Below are positions 55,895 through 64,000 of a stretch of 64,000 nucleotides of DNA, piece after piece (within the stretch, counting starts at the first letter, position 1; each line of letters opens with the position of its first letter). The DNA comes from Turnera subulata (lineage: Eukaryota; Streptophyta; Magnoliopsida; Malpighiales; Passifloraceae). The DNA lies in contig JAKUCV010003316.1 of assembly GCA_028386065.3 (NCBI GenBank), positions 2,504 to 66,503 of the forward strand. Reading direction: 5' to 3'. The notes beneath the pieces are model-generated. The model ran no database searches and had not been told where the DNA came from. It saw nothing but the letters and a program-made list of their open reading frames with translations. The translations under genes were made by a program, and so were the position numbers.

Positions 55895-56014
55895 GGGTGC
55901 GCTCATACCAGCACTAATGCAATGGATCCCAACAGAACTCCGAAGTGAAATGTGCTTGGGCGAGAGTAGTACTAGGACGGGTGACCTCCTGGGAAGTCCT
56001 CGTGTTGCAGCTCT
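55895..56014 (+). rRNA. 5S rRNA-like copy
   Basis: GTGAAATGTGC, GGGTGCGCTC, GCAATGGATCC; end GCAGCTCT; counterpart of 51717 and 53807. Confidence 0.84.
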
Positions 56015-56312
56015 CTTTTTGCTCCTGCCACTCGGCAACTTGGAACGGTTACATTTATTTCAACTTCTTTTTGTCCAATTCGAGGGGGGATTATATTTAT
56101 TTTAAAGGTTTTTTTTTTGAATTTGAGGGCGGATTATATTTACCTCAAGGAATTTCCTCAAACTTGCGAGGCTAGAGAGAAATGAATTTGGAAGAACAAG
56201 CTTTTCCATTAAAAAAGATGATAATCAAACCCTTTATGAGCCTATTTTATTTAGAAGAATTCCAATTATACTTGGTGACTTGGATAAATAAATTTATGAT
56301 GATGGATATGAT

Positions 56313-56432
56313 GGGTGCGATCACACCAGTGCTAACGAACAGGATCCCATCAGAACTCGGAAGTGAAACGTACTTGGGCGAGAGTAGTTCTAGGAAGGGT
56401 GACCTCCTAGGAAGTCCTCGTGTTACACCCCT
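56313..56432 (+). rRNA. 5S rRNA-like copy
   Basis: CTAACGAACAGG, GTACTTGG, GTTCTAGGAAGGG; end TTACACCCC; base at -1 is T. Confidence 0.84.
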
Positions 56433-56729
56433 CTTTTTGCTCCCGCCCCTCGGCAACTTGGAAAGGTTACATTTATTTCAACGGCTTTTTGTCCAATTCG
56501 AGGGCGAATTATATTTATTTTAAAGGTTTTTTTTTTAATTTGAGGGCGGATTATATTTACTTTAAAGGTTTTCCTCAAATTTGCGAGGCTAGAGCGAAAT
56601 GAATTTGGAAGAACGAGCTTTTCCACTAGAAAAGAAGATAATCAAACCCTTTACGAGCCTCTTTTATTTAGAAGAAATCCAATTATACTTGGCGACTTGG
56701 ATAAATAAATTTATGATGATGGATAAGAC

Positions 56730-56849
56730 GGGTGAGATCATACCAGCACTAATGCGCTGGATCCCATCAGAACTCCGCAGTGAAACATGCTTGGGCGAGA
56801 GTACTACTAGGATTGGTGACCTTCTGGGAAGTCCTCGTGTTCCACCCCT
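56730..56849 (+). rRNA. 5S rRNA-like copy
   Basis: GTGAAACATGC, GGGTGAGATC, GTACTACTAGGATTGG; end TTCCACCCCT. Confidence 0.85.
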
Positions 56850-57146
56850 CTTTTTGGTCCCGCCCCTAGGCAACTTGGAACGGTTACATTTATTTCAACG
56901 GTGTTTTGTCAAATTGAAGGGCGCAATATATTTATTTTAAATTTTTTTTTTTTGAATTTGTGGGCAGATTATATTTAATTTAAAGGTTTTCCTCAAATTT
57001 GCGAGCCTAGAGCGAAATGAATTTTGAAGAATGAATTTTTCCATTAAAAAATAGATAATCAAACCCTTTATGAGCCTCTTTTCTTTAGAGCAAATCAAAT
57101 TATACTTGGCGACTTGGATAAATAATTTTATGATGCTGGATATGAC

Positions 57147-57266
57147 GGGTGCGATCATACAAGCACTAATGCACCGGATCCCATCAGAACTCCGAAATGA
57201 AATGTGCTTGGGTGAGAGTAGTACTAGGATGGGTGACCTCCTAGGAAGTCCTCGTGTTGCAGCCCG
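57147..57266 (+). rRNA. 5S rRNA-like copy
   Basis: AATGAAATGTGCTTGGGTGAG, CATACAAGCAC; end GCAGCCCG. First unit of the 4-unit pattern. Confidence 0.85.
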
Positions 57267-57559
57267 CTTTTTGCTCCCACCCCTCGGCAACTTGGAACGG
57301 ATACATTTATTTCAACGACTTTTCGTCCAATTTGAGGGCGGATTATATTTATTTTAACGGTTTTTTTTTTACTTGGGCGGATTATATTTACTGCAAAGGT
57401 TTTCCTCAAATTTGTGAGGCTAGAGCGAAACGAATTTGGAAGAACGAGCTTTTCCACTAAAAAAGAAGATAATCAAACCCTTTATGAGCCTCCATTATTT
57501 AGAAGAAATCAATTATACTTGGCGACTTGGATAAATAAATTTATGATGATGGATATGAC

Positions 57560-57679
57560 GGGTGCGATCATACCAGCACTAATGCATCGGATCCCGTCAG
57601 AACTCCTAAGTTAACAATGCCTGGGCGAGAGTAGAACTAGGATGGGTGACCTCCTGGGAAGTCCTCGTGTTGCACGCCT
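57560..57679 (+). rRNA. 5S rRNA-like copy
   Basis: GTTAACAATGCCTGG after CTCCTAA; GCATCGGATCCCGTC; GTAGAACTAGG; end CACGCCT. Confidence 0.84.
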
Positions 57680-57975
57680 CTTTTTGCTCCCACCCTTAAG
57701 CAACTTGGAACGGTTACATTTATTTCAACAGCTTCTGTCCAATTCGAGGGCGGATTATATTTATTTTAAAGGTTTTTTTATGAATTTGAGGGCGGATTAT
57801 ATTTACTGCAAAGCTTTTCCTCAAATTTGAGAGGCTGGAGCGAAATGAATTTGGAAGAACGAGCTTTTCCATTAAAAAGGAAGACAATCAAACCCTTCAT
57901 GAGCCTCTTTTATTTGGAAGAAATCCAATTATGCTTGGTGACTTGGACAAGCAAATTTATGATGATGGATATGAC

Positions 57976-58095
57976 GGGTGCGATCATACCAGCACTAACG
58001 CACAGGATCCCATCAGAACTCCGAAGTTAAACGTACTTGGGCGAGAGTAGTTCTAGGATGGGTGAGCTCATTGGAAGTCCTCGTGATACACCCCT
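57976..58095 (+). rRNA. 5S rRNA-like copy
   Basis: CTAACGCACAGG, GTTAAACGTACTTGG, GTTCTAGG; box C broken (GTGAGCTCATTGG); end GATACACCCC. Confidence 0.83.
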
Positions 58096-58389
58096 TTTAG
58101 CTCCCGCTCCTTGGCAACTTGGAACGGTTACATTTATTTCAACGGGTTTTTGTCCAATTCGAGGCCGGATTATATTTATTTTAAAGGGTTTTTTTGAATT
58201 TGTGGGCGGATTATATTTACTTTTAAGGTTTTCCTCAAATTTACGATGCTAAAGCGAAATGAATTTGGAAGAACGAGCTTTTCCGTTAGAAAAGAAGATA
58301 ATCAAACCCTTTATGAGCCTTTTTTATTTAGAAGAAATCCAATTATACTTGGCAACTTGGATAAATAAATTTATGATGATGGATATGAC

Positions 58390-58509
58390 GGGTGCGATCA
58401 TACCAGCACTAATGCACAGGTTCCCATCAGATTACCGCAGTGAAACGTGCTTGCGCGAGAGTACTACTAGGATGGGTGACCTTCTGGGAAGTCCTCATGG
58501 TGCACCCCT
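58390..58509 (+). rRNA. 5S rRNA-like copy
   Basis: GTGAAACGTGCTTGCGCG after ATTACCGCA; CACAGGTTCCC; GTACTACT. Confidence 0.84.
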
Positions 58510-58805
58510 CTATTTGGTCCCACCCCTAGGCAACTTGGAACGGTTACATTTATTTCAACGGCTTTTTGTCAAATTCAAGGGCGGATTACATTTATTTTAA
58601 AGGTTTTTTTTGAATTTGTGGGCGGATTATATTTAATTTAAAGGTTTTCCTCAAATTTGCGAGCCTGGAGCGAAATGAATTTGGAAGAATAAGCTTTTCC
58701 AATAAAAAGGAAGAAAATCAAACCCTTTATGAGCCTCTTTTATTTAGAGAAAATCAAATTATACTTGGCGACTTGGATAAATAATTTAATGATGGTGGAT
58801 ATGAC

Positions 58806-58926
58806 AGGTGCGATCATACAAGCACTAATGCACCGGATCCCATCAGAACTCCGAAATGAAATGTGCTTGGGCGAGAGTAGTACTAGGATGGGTGACTTCC
58901 TAGGAAGTCCTCATGTTGCACCCCCT
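58806..58926 (+). rRNA. 5S rRNA-like copy, extra C at 3' end
   Basis: Start AGGTGC. AATGAAATGTGC, GACTTCCTAGG; end CACCCCCT. Confidence 0.85.
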
Positions 58927-59225
58927 CTTTTTGCTCCCACCCCTCGGCAACTTGGAACGGTTACATTTATTTCAACGACTTTTTTTCCAATTCAAGGGCG
59001 GAATATATTTATTTTAAAGATTTTTTTTTTTGAATTTAAGGGCGGATTATATTTACTGCAAAGGTTTTCCTCAAATTTGCGAGGCTAGAGCGAAATGAAT
59101 TTGGAAGAACGAGCTTTTCCATTAAAAAAGAAGATAATAAAACCCTTTATGAGCATCTTTTATTTAGAAGAAATCCAATTATACTTGGCGACTTGGATAA
59201 ATAAATTTATGATGATGGATATGAC

Positions 59226-59345
59226 AGGTGCGATCATACCAGCACTAATGCATCGGATCCCATCAGAACTCCGAAGTTAACAATGCTTGGGCGAGAGTAG
59301 TACTAGGATCGGTGACCTCATGAGAAGTCCTCGTGTTGCATCCTT
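59226..59345 (+). rRNA. 5S rRNA-like copy
   Basis: Start AGGTGC. GTTAACAATGC, GGATCGGTG, CTCATGAG; end CATCCTT. Confidence 0.84.
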
Positions 59346-59640
59346 CTTTTCGCTCTCGCCCCTCGGCAACTTGGAACGGTTACATTTTCTTCAACGGCTT
59401 TTTGTCCAGTTCGAGGGCGGATTATATTTATTATAAAGGTTTTTTTGAATATGAGGGCGGATTATATTTACCTAAAAGACTTTCCTCAAATTTGCGAGGC
59501 TAGAGCGAAATGAATTTGGAAGAACGAGCTTTTCCATTAGAAAGGAAGATAATCAAACCCTTTATGAGCCTCTTTTATTTGGAAGAAATCCAATTATACT
59601 TGGTGACTGGGATAAATAAATTTATGATGATGGATATGAC

Positions 59641-59760
59641 GGGTTCGATCATACCAGCACTAACGCACAGGATCCCATTAGAACTCCAAAGTTAAACGTA
59701 CTTGGGCGAGAGTAGTTCTAGGATGGGTGACCTCCTGGGAAGTCCTCATGTTACACCCCT
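59641..59760 (+). rRNA. 5S rRNA-like copy
   Basis: GGGTTCGATC, CTAACGCACAGG, GTTAAACGTACTTGG, GTTCTAGG; end TTACACCCC. The next spacer has lost a subrepeat. Confidence 0.84.
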
Positions 59761-60013
59761 CCTTTTACTCACGCCCCTCGGCAAGTTGGAAATGCTACAT
59801 TTATTTCAAGATTTTTTTTGAATTTGAGGGTGGATTTTAGATACTTTAAAGGTTTTCCTCAAATTTGCGAGGCTAGACAGAAATGAATTTGGAAGAACGA
59901 GCTTTTCCATTAGAGAAGAAGAAAATCAAACCCTTTATGAGCCTCTTTTATTTTGAAGAATTCCAATTATACCTGGCGACTTGGGGGAATATATTTATGA
60001 TGATGAATATGAC

Positions 60014-60133
60014 GGGTGCGATCATACCAGCACTAGTGCACTAGATCCCATCAGAACTCCGCAGTGAAACGTGCTTGGGCGAGAGTACTACTAGGATGGG
60101 TGACCTTCTGGGAAGTCCTCATGTTGCACCCCT
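60014..60133 (+). rRNA. 5S rRNA-like copy
   Basis: GTGAAACGTGC after CTCCGCA, CACTAGTGCACTAG, GTACTACT, CTTCTGGG. Confidence 0.85.
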
Positions 60134-60427
60134 CTTTTTGGTCCCTCCCCTAGGCAACTTGGAACGGTTACATTTATTTCAACGGCTTTTTGTCAAATTC
60201 AAGGACGGATTATATTTATTTTAAAGGTTTTTTTGAAATTGTGGGCGGATTATATTTAATTTAAAGGTTTTCCTCAAATTTGCGAGCCTTGAGCGAAATG
60301 AATTTGGAAGAATGAGGTTTTCCATTAAAAAAGTAGAAAATCAAACCCTTTATGAGCCTCTTTTATTTAGAGAAAATCAATGGTACTTGGCGACTTAGAT
60401 AAATAGTTTAGTGATGATGGATATGAC

Positions 60428-60547
60428 GGGTGCGATCATACAAGCACTAATGCACCGGATCCCATCAGAACTCCGAAATGAATTCTGACTTGGCGAGAGT
60501 AGTACTAGGATGGGTGACCTTCTAGGAAGTCCTCGTGTTGCACCCCT
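60428..60547 (+). rRNA. 5S rRNA-like copy
   Basis: AATGAATTCTGACTTGGCGAG: the A-box is the most degraded of its class. Confidence 0.83.
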
Positions 60548-60841
60548 TTTTTTGTTCCCACCCCTCGGCAACCTGGAATGGTTACACTTATTTCAACAAC
60601 TTTTTGTCCAATTCGAGGGCGGATTATATTTATTTTAAAGATTTTTTTAATTTAATGGCGGATTATATTTTCTGCGATGGTTTTCCTCAAATTTGCGACG
60701 CTAGAGCGAAACGAATTTGGAAGAACGAGCTTTTCCATTAAAAAAGAATATAATCAAACCCTTTATAAGCCTCTTTTATTTAGAAGAAATCCAATTATAC
60801 TTGGCGACTTGGATAAATAAATTTATGATGATGGATATGAC

Positions 60842-60961
60842 GGGTGCGATCATACCAGCACTAATGCATCGGATCCCATCAGAACTTCGAAGTTAACATT
60901 GCTTGGGTGAGAGTAGTTCTAGGATGGGTGACCTCATGGGAAGTCCTCGTGTTGCACCCCA
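60842..60961 (+). rRNA. 5S rRNA-like copy
   Basis: GTTAACATTGCTTGGGTGAG, GTTCTAGG, CTCATGGG; end CACCCCA. Confidence 0.84.
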
Positions 60962-61259
60962 CTTTTCGCTCCCACCCCTCGGCAACCTGGAATGGTTACA
61001 CTTATTTCAACAACTTTTTGTCCAATTCGAGGGCGGATTATATTTATTTTAAAGTTTTTTTTTTTGAATTTGAGGGCGGATTATATTTACCTAAAAACTT
61101 TTCCTCAAATTTGCAAGGCTAGAGCGAAATGAATTTGGAAGAACGAGCTTTTCCATTAAAAAGGAAGATAATCAAACCCTTTGTGAGCCTCTTTTATTTG
61201 GAGGAAATCCAATTATACTTGGTGACTTGGATAAATAAATTTATGATGATGGATATGAC

Positions 61260-61379
61260 GGGCGCGATCATACCAGCACTAACGCACAGTATCCCATCAG
61301 AACTCCGAAGTTAAACGCACTTGGACGAGAGTAGTTTTAGGATGGGTGACCTCCTGGCTTGTCCTCGTGTTACACCCCT
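61260..61379 (+). rRNA. 5S rRNA-like copy
   Basis: GGGCGCGATC, CTAACGCACAGT, GTTAAACGCACTTGGACG, GTTTTAGG, CTGGCTTGTCC. Confidence 0.83.
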
Positions 61380-61677
61380 CCTTTTGCTCCCGCCCCTCGG
61401 CAACTTGGAACGGTTACATTTATTTCAACAGGTTTTTGTCCAATTCGAGTGCGGATTACACTTATTTTAAAGGTTTTTTTTTTTAATTTGAGGGCGGATT
61501 TTAGTTACTTTAAAGGTTTTGCACAAATTTGCGAGGCTACAGCGAAATAAATTTGGAAAAACGAGCTTTTCCATTAGAAAAGAAGAAAATCAAACCCTTT
61601 ATCAGCCTTTTTTATTTTGAAGAAATCCAAATATACTTGGCGACTTGGAGAAATAAATTTATGATGATCAATATGAA

Positions 61678-61797
61678 GGGTGCGATCATACCAGCACTAA
61701 TGCACCGGATCCCATCAGAACTCCGCAGTGAAACGTGCTTGGGCGAGAGTACTACTAGGATGGGTGACCTTCTGGGAAGTCCTCGTGTTGCACCCCT
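61678..61797 (+). rRNA. 5S rRNA-like copy
   Basis: GTGAAACGTGC after CTCCGCA, GTACTACT, CTTCTGGG; both helix I strands intact. Confidence 0.87.
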
Positions 61798-62094
61798 CTT
61801 TTTGGTCCCGCCCCTAGGCAACTTGGAACGGTTACATTTATTTCAACGGCTTTTTGTCAAATTCAAGGGCGGATCATATTTATTTTAAAGGTTTTTTTTA
61901 TTGAATTTAGGGCGGATTATATTTACTGCAATGGTTTTCCTCAAATTTGCGAGGCTAGAGCGAAACGAATTTGGAAGAACGAGGCTTTCCATTAAAAAAA
62001 ACATAATCAAACCGTTTATGAGCCTCTTTTATTTAGAAGAAATTCAATTATACTTGGCGACTTGGATAAATAAATTTATGATGATGGATATGAC

Positions 62095-62214
62095 GAGTGC
62101 GATCTTACCAGCACTAATGCATCGGATCCCATCAGAAATCCGCAGTGAAACGTGCTTGGGCGAGAGTACTACTAGGATGGGTGACCTTCTGGGAAGTCCT
62201 CGTGTTGCACTCCT
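62095..62214 (+). rRNA. 5S rRNA-like copy
   Basis: Start GAGTGC. GTGAAACGTGC after ATCCGCA, GATCTTACC; end CACTCCT, so its start and end both carry changes. This is the extra D-class unit. Confidence 0.85.
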
Positions 62215-62509
62215 CTTTTTGGTCCCGCCCCTAGGCAACTTGGAACGGTTACATTTATTTCAACGGCTTTTTGTCAAATTCAAGGGCGGATTATATTTAT
62301 TTTAAAGGTTTTTTTAAATTTGAGGGCGGATTATATTTAATTTAAAGGTTTTCCTCAAATTTGCGAGCCTAGAGCGAAATGAATTTGGAAGAATGAGCTT
62401 TTCCATTAAAAAAGAAGAAAATCAAACCCTTTATGAGCCTCTTTTATTTAGAGAAAATCCAACTGTTCTTGGCTACTTGGATAAATAGTTTAATGATGAT
62501 GGAAATGAC

Positions 62510-62629
62510 GGGTGCGATCATCCAAGTACTAATGCTCCGGATCCCATCAGAACTCCGAAATGAAATGTGCTTGGGCGAGAGTAGTACTAGGATGGGTGAC
62601 CTCCTAGGAAGTCCTCGTGTTGTACCCCT
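62510..62629 (+). rRNA. 5S rRNA-like copy
   Basis: AATGAAATGTGC, CATCCAAGTAC, GCTCCGGATCC; end TTGTACCCCT. Confidence 0.85.
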
Positions 62630-62925
62630 CTTTTTGCTCCCACCCCTGGGAAACCTGGAACGGTTACATTTTTTTCAACGACTTTTTGTCCAATTCGAGG
62701 GCGGATTATATTTATTTTAAAGGTTTTTTTTTAAATTTAAGGGCGGATTATATTTACTGCAATCGTTTTCCTCAAATTTGCGAGGCTAGAGCGAAACGAA
62801 TTTGGAAGAACGAGCTATTCCATTAAAAAAATGATAATCAAACCCTTTATGAGCCTCTTTTATTTAGAAGAAATTCAATTATACTTGGCGACTTGGATAA
62901 ATAAATTTATGATGATGGATATGAC

Positions 62926-63045
62926 GGGTGCGATCATACCAGCACTAATGCATCGGATCCCATCAGAACTCCGAAGTTAACAATGCTTGGGCGAGAGTAG
63001 TTCTAGGATGGGTGACCTCATGGGAAGTCCTCGTATTGCACCCCA
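62926..63045 (+). rRNA. 5S rRNA-like copy
   Basis: GTTAACAATGC, GTTCTAGG, CTCATGGG, CGTATTGCACCCCA. The gene and following spacer recur 847 bases on. Confidence 0.85.
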
Positions 63046-63344
63046 CTTTTCGCTCTCGCCCCTCGGCAACTTGGAACGGTTACAATTATTTCAACGGCTT
63101 TTTGTCCAATTTGAGGGCGGATTATATTTTTTTTAAATGTTTTTTTTGTTTTGAATTTGAGGGCGGATTATATCTACCTAAAAGACTTTCCTCAAATTTG
63201 AGGCTAGAGCGAAATGAATTTGGAAGAACGAGCTTTTCCATTAAAAAGGAAGATAATCAAACCCTTTATGAGTCTCTTTTGTTTGGAGGAAATCCAATTA
63301 TACATGGTGACTTGGATAAATAAATTTATGATGATGGATATGAC

Positions 63345-63464
63345 AGGTGCGATCATACCAGCACTAACGCACAGGATCCCATCAGAACTCCAAAGTTAAA
63401 CGTACTTGGGCGAGAGTAGTTCTAGGATGGGTGACCTCCTGGGAAGTCCTCGTGTTACACCGCT
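63345..63464 (+). rRNA. 5S rRNA-like copy
   Basis: Start AGGTGC. CTAACGCACAGG, GTTAAACGTACTTGG; end TTACACCGCT. Confidence 0.84.
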
Positions 63465-63772
63465 CCTTTTGCTCCCGCCCCACGGCAACTTGGAACGGTT
63501 ACATTTATTTCAACGGGTTTTTGTTCAATTCGAGGGCGGATTACATTTATTTTAAAGGATTTTTTTTTGAATTTGAGGGCGGACTATATTTACTTTAAAG
63601 GTTTTCCTCAAATTTGAGAGGCTACGGCGAAATGAATTTGGAAGAACAAGCTTTTCCATTAGAAAAGAAGATAATCAAACCCTTTATGAGCCTCTTTTAT
63701 TTAGAAGAAATTCAATTATACTTGGCGACTTGGATAAATAAATTTATGATGATGGATATGACGGGTGCGATC

Positions 63773-63892
63773 ATACCAGCACTAATGCATCGGATCCCAT
63801 CAGAACTCCGAAGTTAACAATGCTTGGGCGAGAGTAGTTCTAGGATGGGTGACCTCATGGGAAGTCCTCGTATTGCACCCCACTTTTCGCTC
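63773..63892 (+). rRNA. 5S rRNA-like copy
   Basis: Sequence and following spacer appear the same as at 62926. Last copy; its unit runs off the window. Confidence 0.85.
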
Positions 63893-64000
63893 TCGCCCCT
63901 CGGCAACTTGGAACGGTTACAATTATTTCAACGGCTTTTTGTCCAATTTGAGGGCGGATTATATTTTTTTTAAATGTTTTTTTTGTTTTGAATTTGAGGG

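Larger units (their letters stand above)
50883..57146 (+). repeat. 5-unit higher-order repeat, three copies, period about 2088
   Basis: 5S starts 50883, 51301, 51717, 52137, 52553 recur at 52970-54642 and again at 55057-56730. Every offset is 2087-2090 bases. The five classes keep their order (GCTAAACG; GATAAACG or GAAAAACG; GTGAAATG with GCAGCTCT; CTAACGAACAGG with TTACACC; CAGTGAAACATG with TTCCA-CCC). Confidence 0.93.
57147..63640 (+). repeat. 4-unit higher-order pattern
   Basis: Classes A (AATGAAATGTGC), B (GTTAACAATGC), C (CTAACGCACAG with TTACACC) and D (CCGCAGTGAAACG with GTACTACT) follow in order from 57147, 58806, 60428 and 62510. The period is 1659, then 1622, then 2082 where an extra D unit (62095) intervenes. 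Confidence 0.88.
46064..64000 (+). repeat. 5S rDNA tandem array, segment 4 with higher-order repeats
   Basis: 43 5S-like copies after the split one, free of transposons to the window end. Classes recur in order, giving 3-unit (46.4-48.8 kb), 5-unit (50.8-56.9 kb) and 4-unit (57.1-63.7 kb) higher-order patterns. Confidence 0.95.

Noticed and set aside
2596..62238. Recurrent minus strand open frame of 69 codons starting MPRGGSKKRGATRG
   Set aside because: It is the antisense of the 5S gene 3' half and spacer; an artefact of 5S base composition.
2570..63817. Recurrent + strand open frame starting MNLEEQAFPLKKKIIKPFMSL, about 110 codons, seen in dozens of units
   Set aside because: It reads from the spacer straight through the 5S gene. 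It is open only because the array repeats, is broken by frameshifts in many units, and shows no domain or coding-type substitution pattern.

Overview
This window is nuclear plant DNA, probably from a eudicot. It is dominated by one head-to-tail 5S ribosomal DNA array on the + strand, interrupted by LTR retrotransposons. I count 107 5S-like copies: 101 near full length, two split by LTR insertions and four truncated. Units are mostly 413-420 bp, made of a 120-bp 5S sequence plus a spacer of about 296 bp. No ordinary host protein gene is visible. The repetitive reading frames across the array run through 5S plus spacer and are not genes.

Layout. 1-2409 is a truncated Ty3/gypsy LTR on the minus strand, abutting the 3' third of a 5S copy. 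2410-6019 holds array units. 6020-17196 is a complete but dead Ty3/gypsy chromovirus of Tekay/Del type on the + strand (LTRs of 3166 and 3133 bp, target duplication AATGC), inserted inside a 5S copy. 17197-36208 holds array units. 36209-41288 is a deleted Ty1/copia element on the minus strand, inserted in a spacer. 41289-44534 holds array units. 44535-46063 is a solo LTR of the same copia family on the + strand (target duplication TGCAC), again inside a 5S copy. 46064-64000 holds array units to the window end.

The 5S copies look decayed. None keeps the usual plant A-box core GTTAAGCGTGC; the copies read GTTTAACGTGC, GTGAAACGTGC, GTTAAACATGC, GATAAACGTGC, GCTAAACGTGC, GTTAACAATGC and relatives. 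They differ in local classes, several carry indels, and local higher-order repeats are obvious: a 5-unit repeat of about 2088 bp in three tandem copies at 50.9-56.9 kb, a 3-unit repeat of 1237 bp at 46.5-48.8 kb, a 4-unit pattern after 57 kb, and 2-unit repeats near 20 kb and 63 kb. Helix I pairing (GGGUGC with GCACCC), the T-run terminator and much of the C-box remain recognisable in many copies, so the array probably descends from a working locus and now evolves as a satellite.

Most striking observations: (1) the copia leader carries 13 pairs of the palindrome AACATCGATGTT at a fixed 20-21 bp spacing, each pair able to form a 12-bp hairpin; (2) two unrelated LTR elements entered 5S genes two bases apart (after 5S positions 26 and 28), and five other copies lack exactly that pentamer; (3) the layered higher-order repeats and a chimeric unit record unequal exchange.
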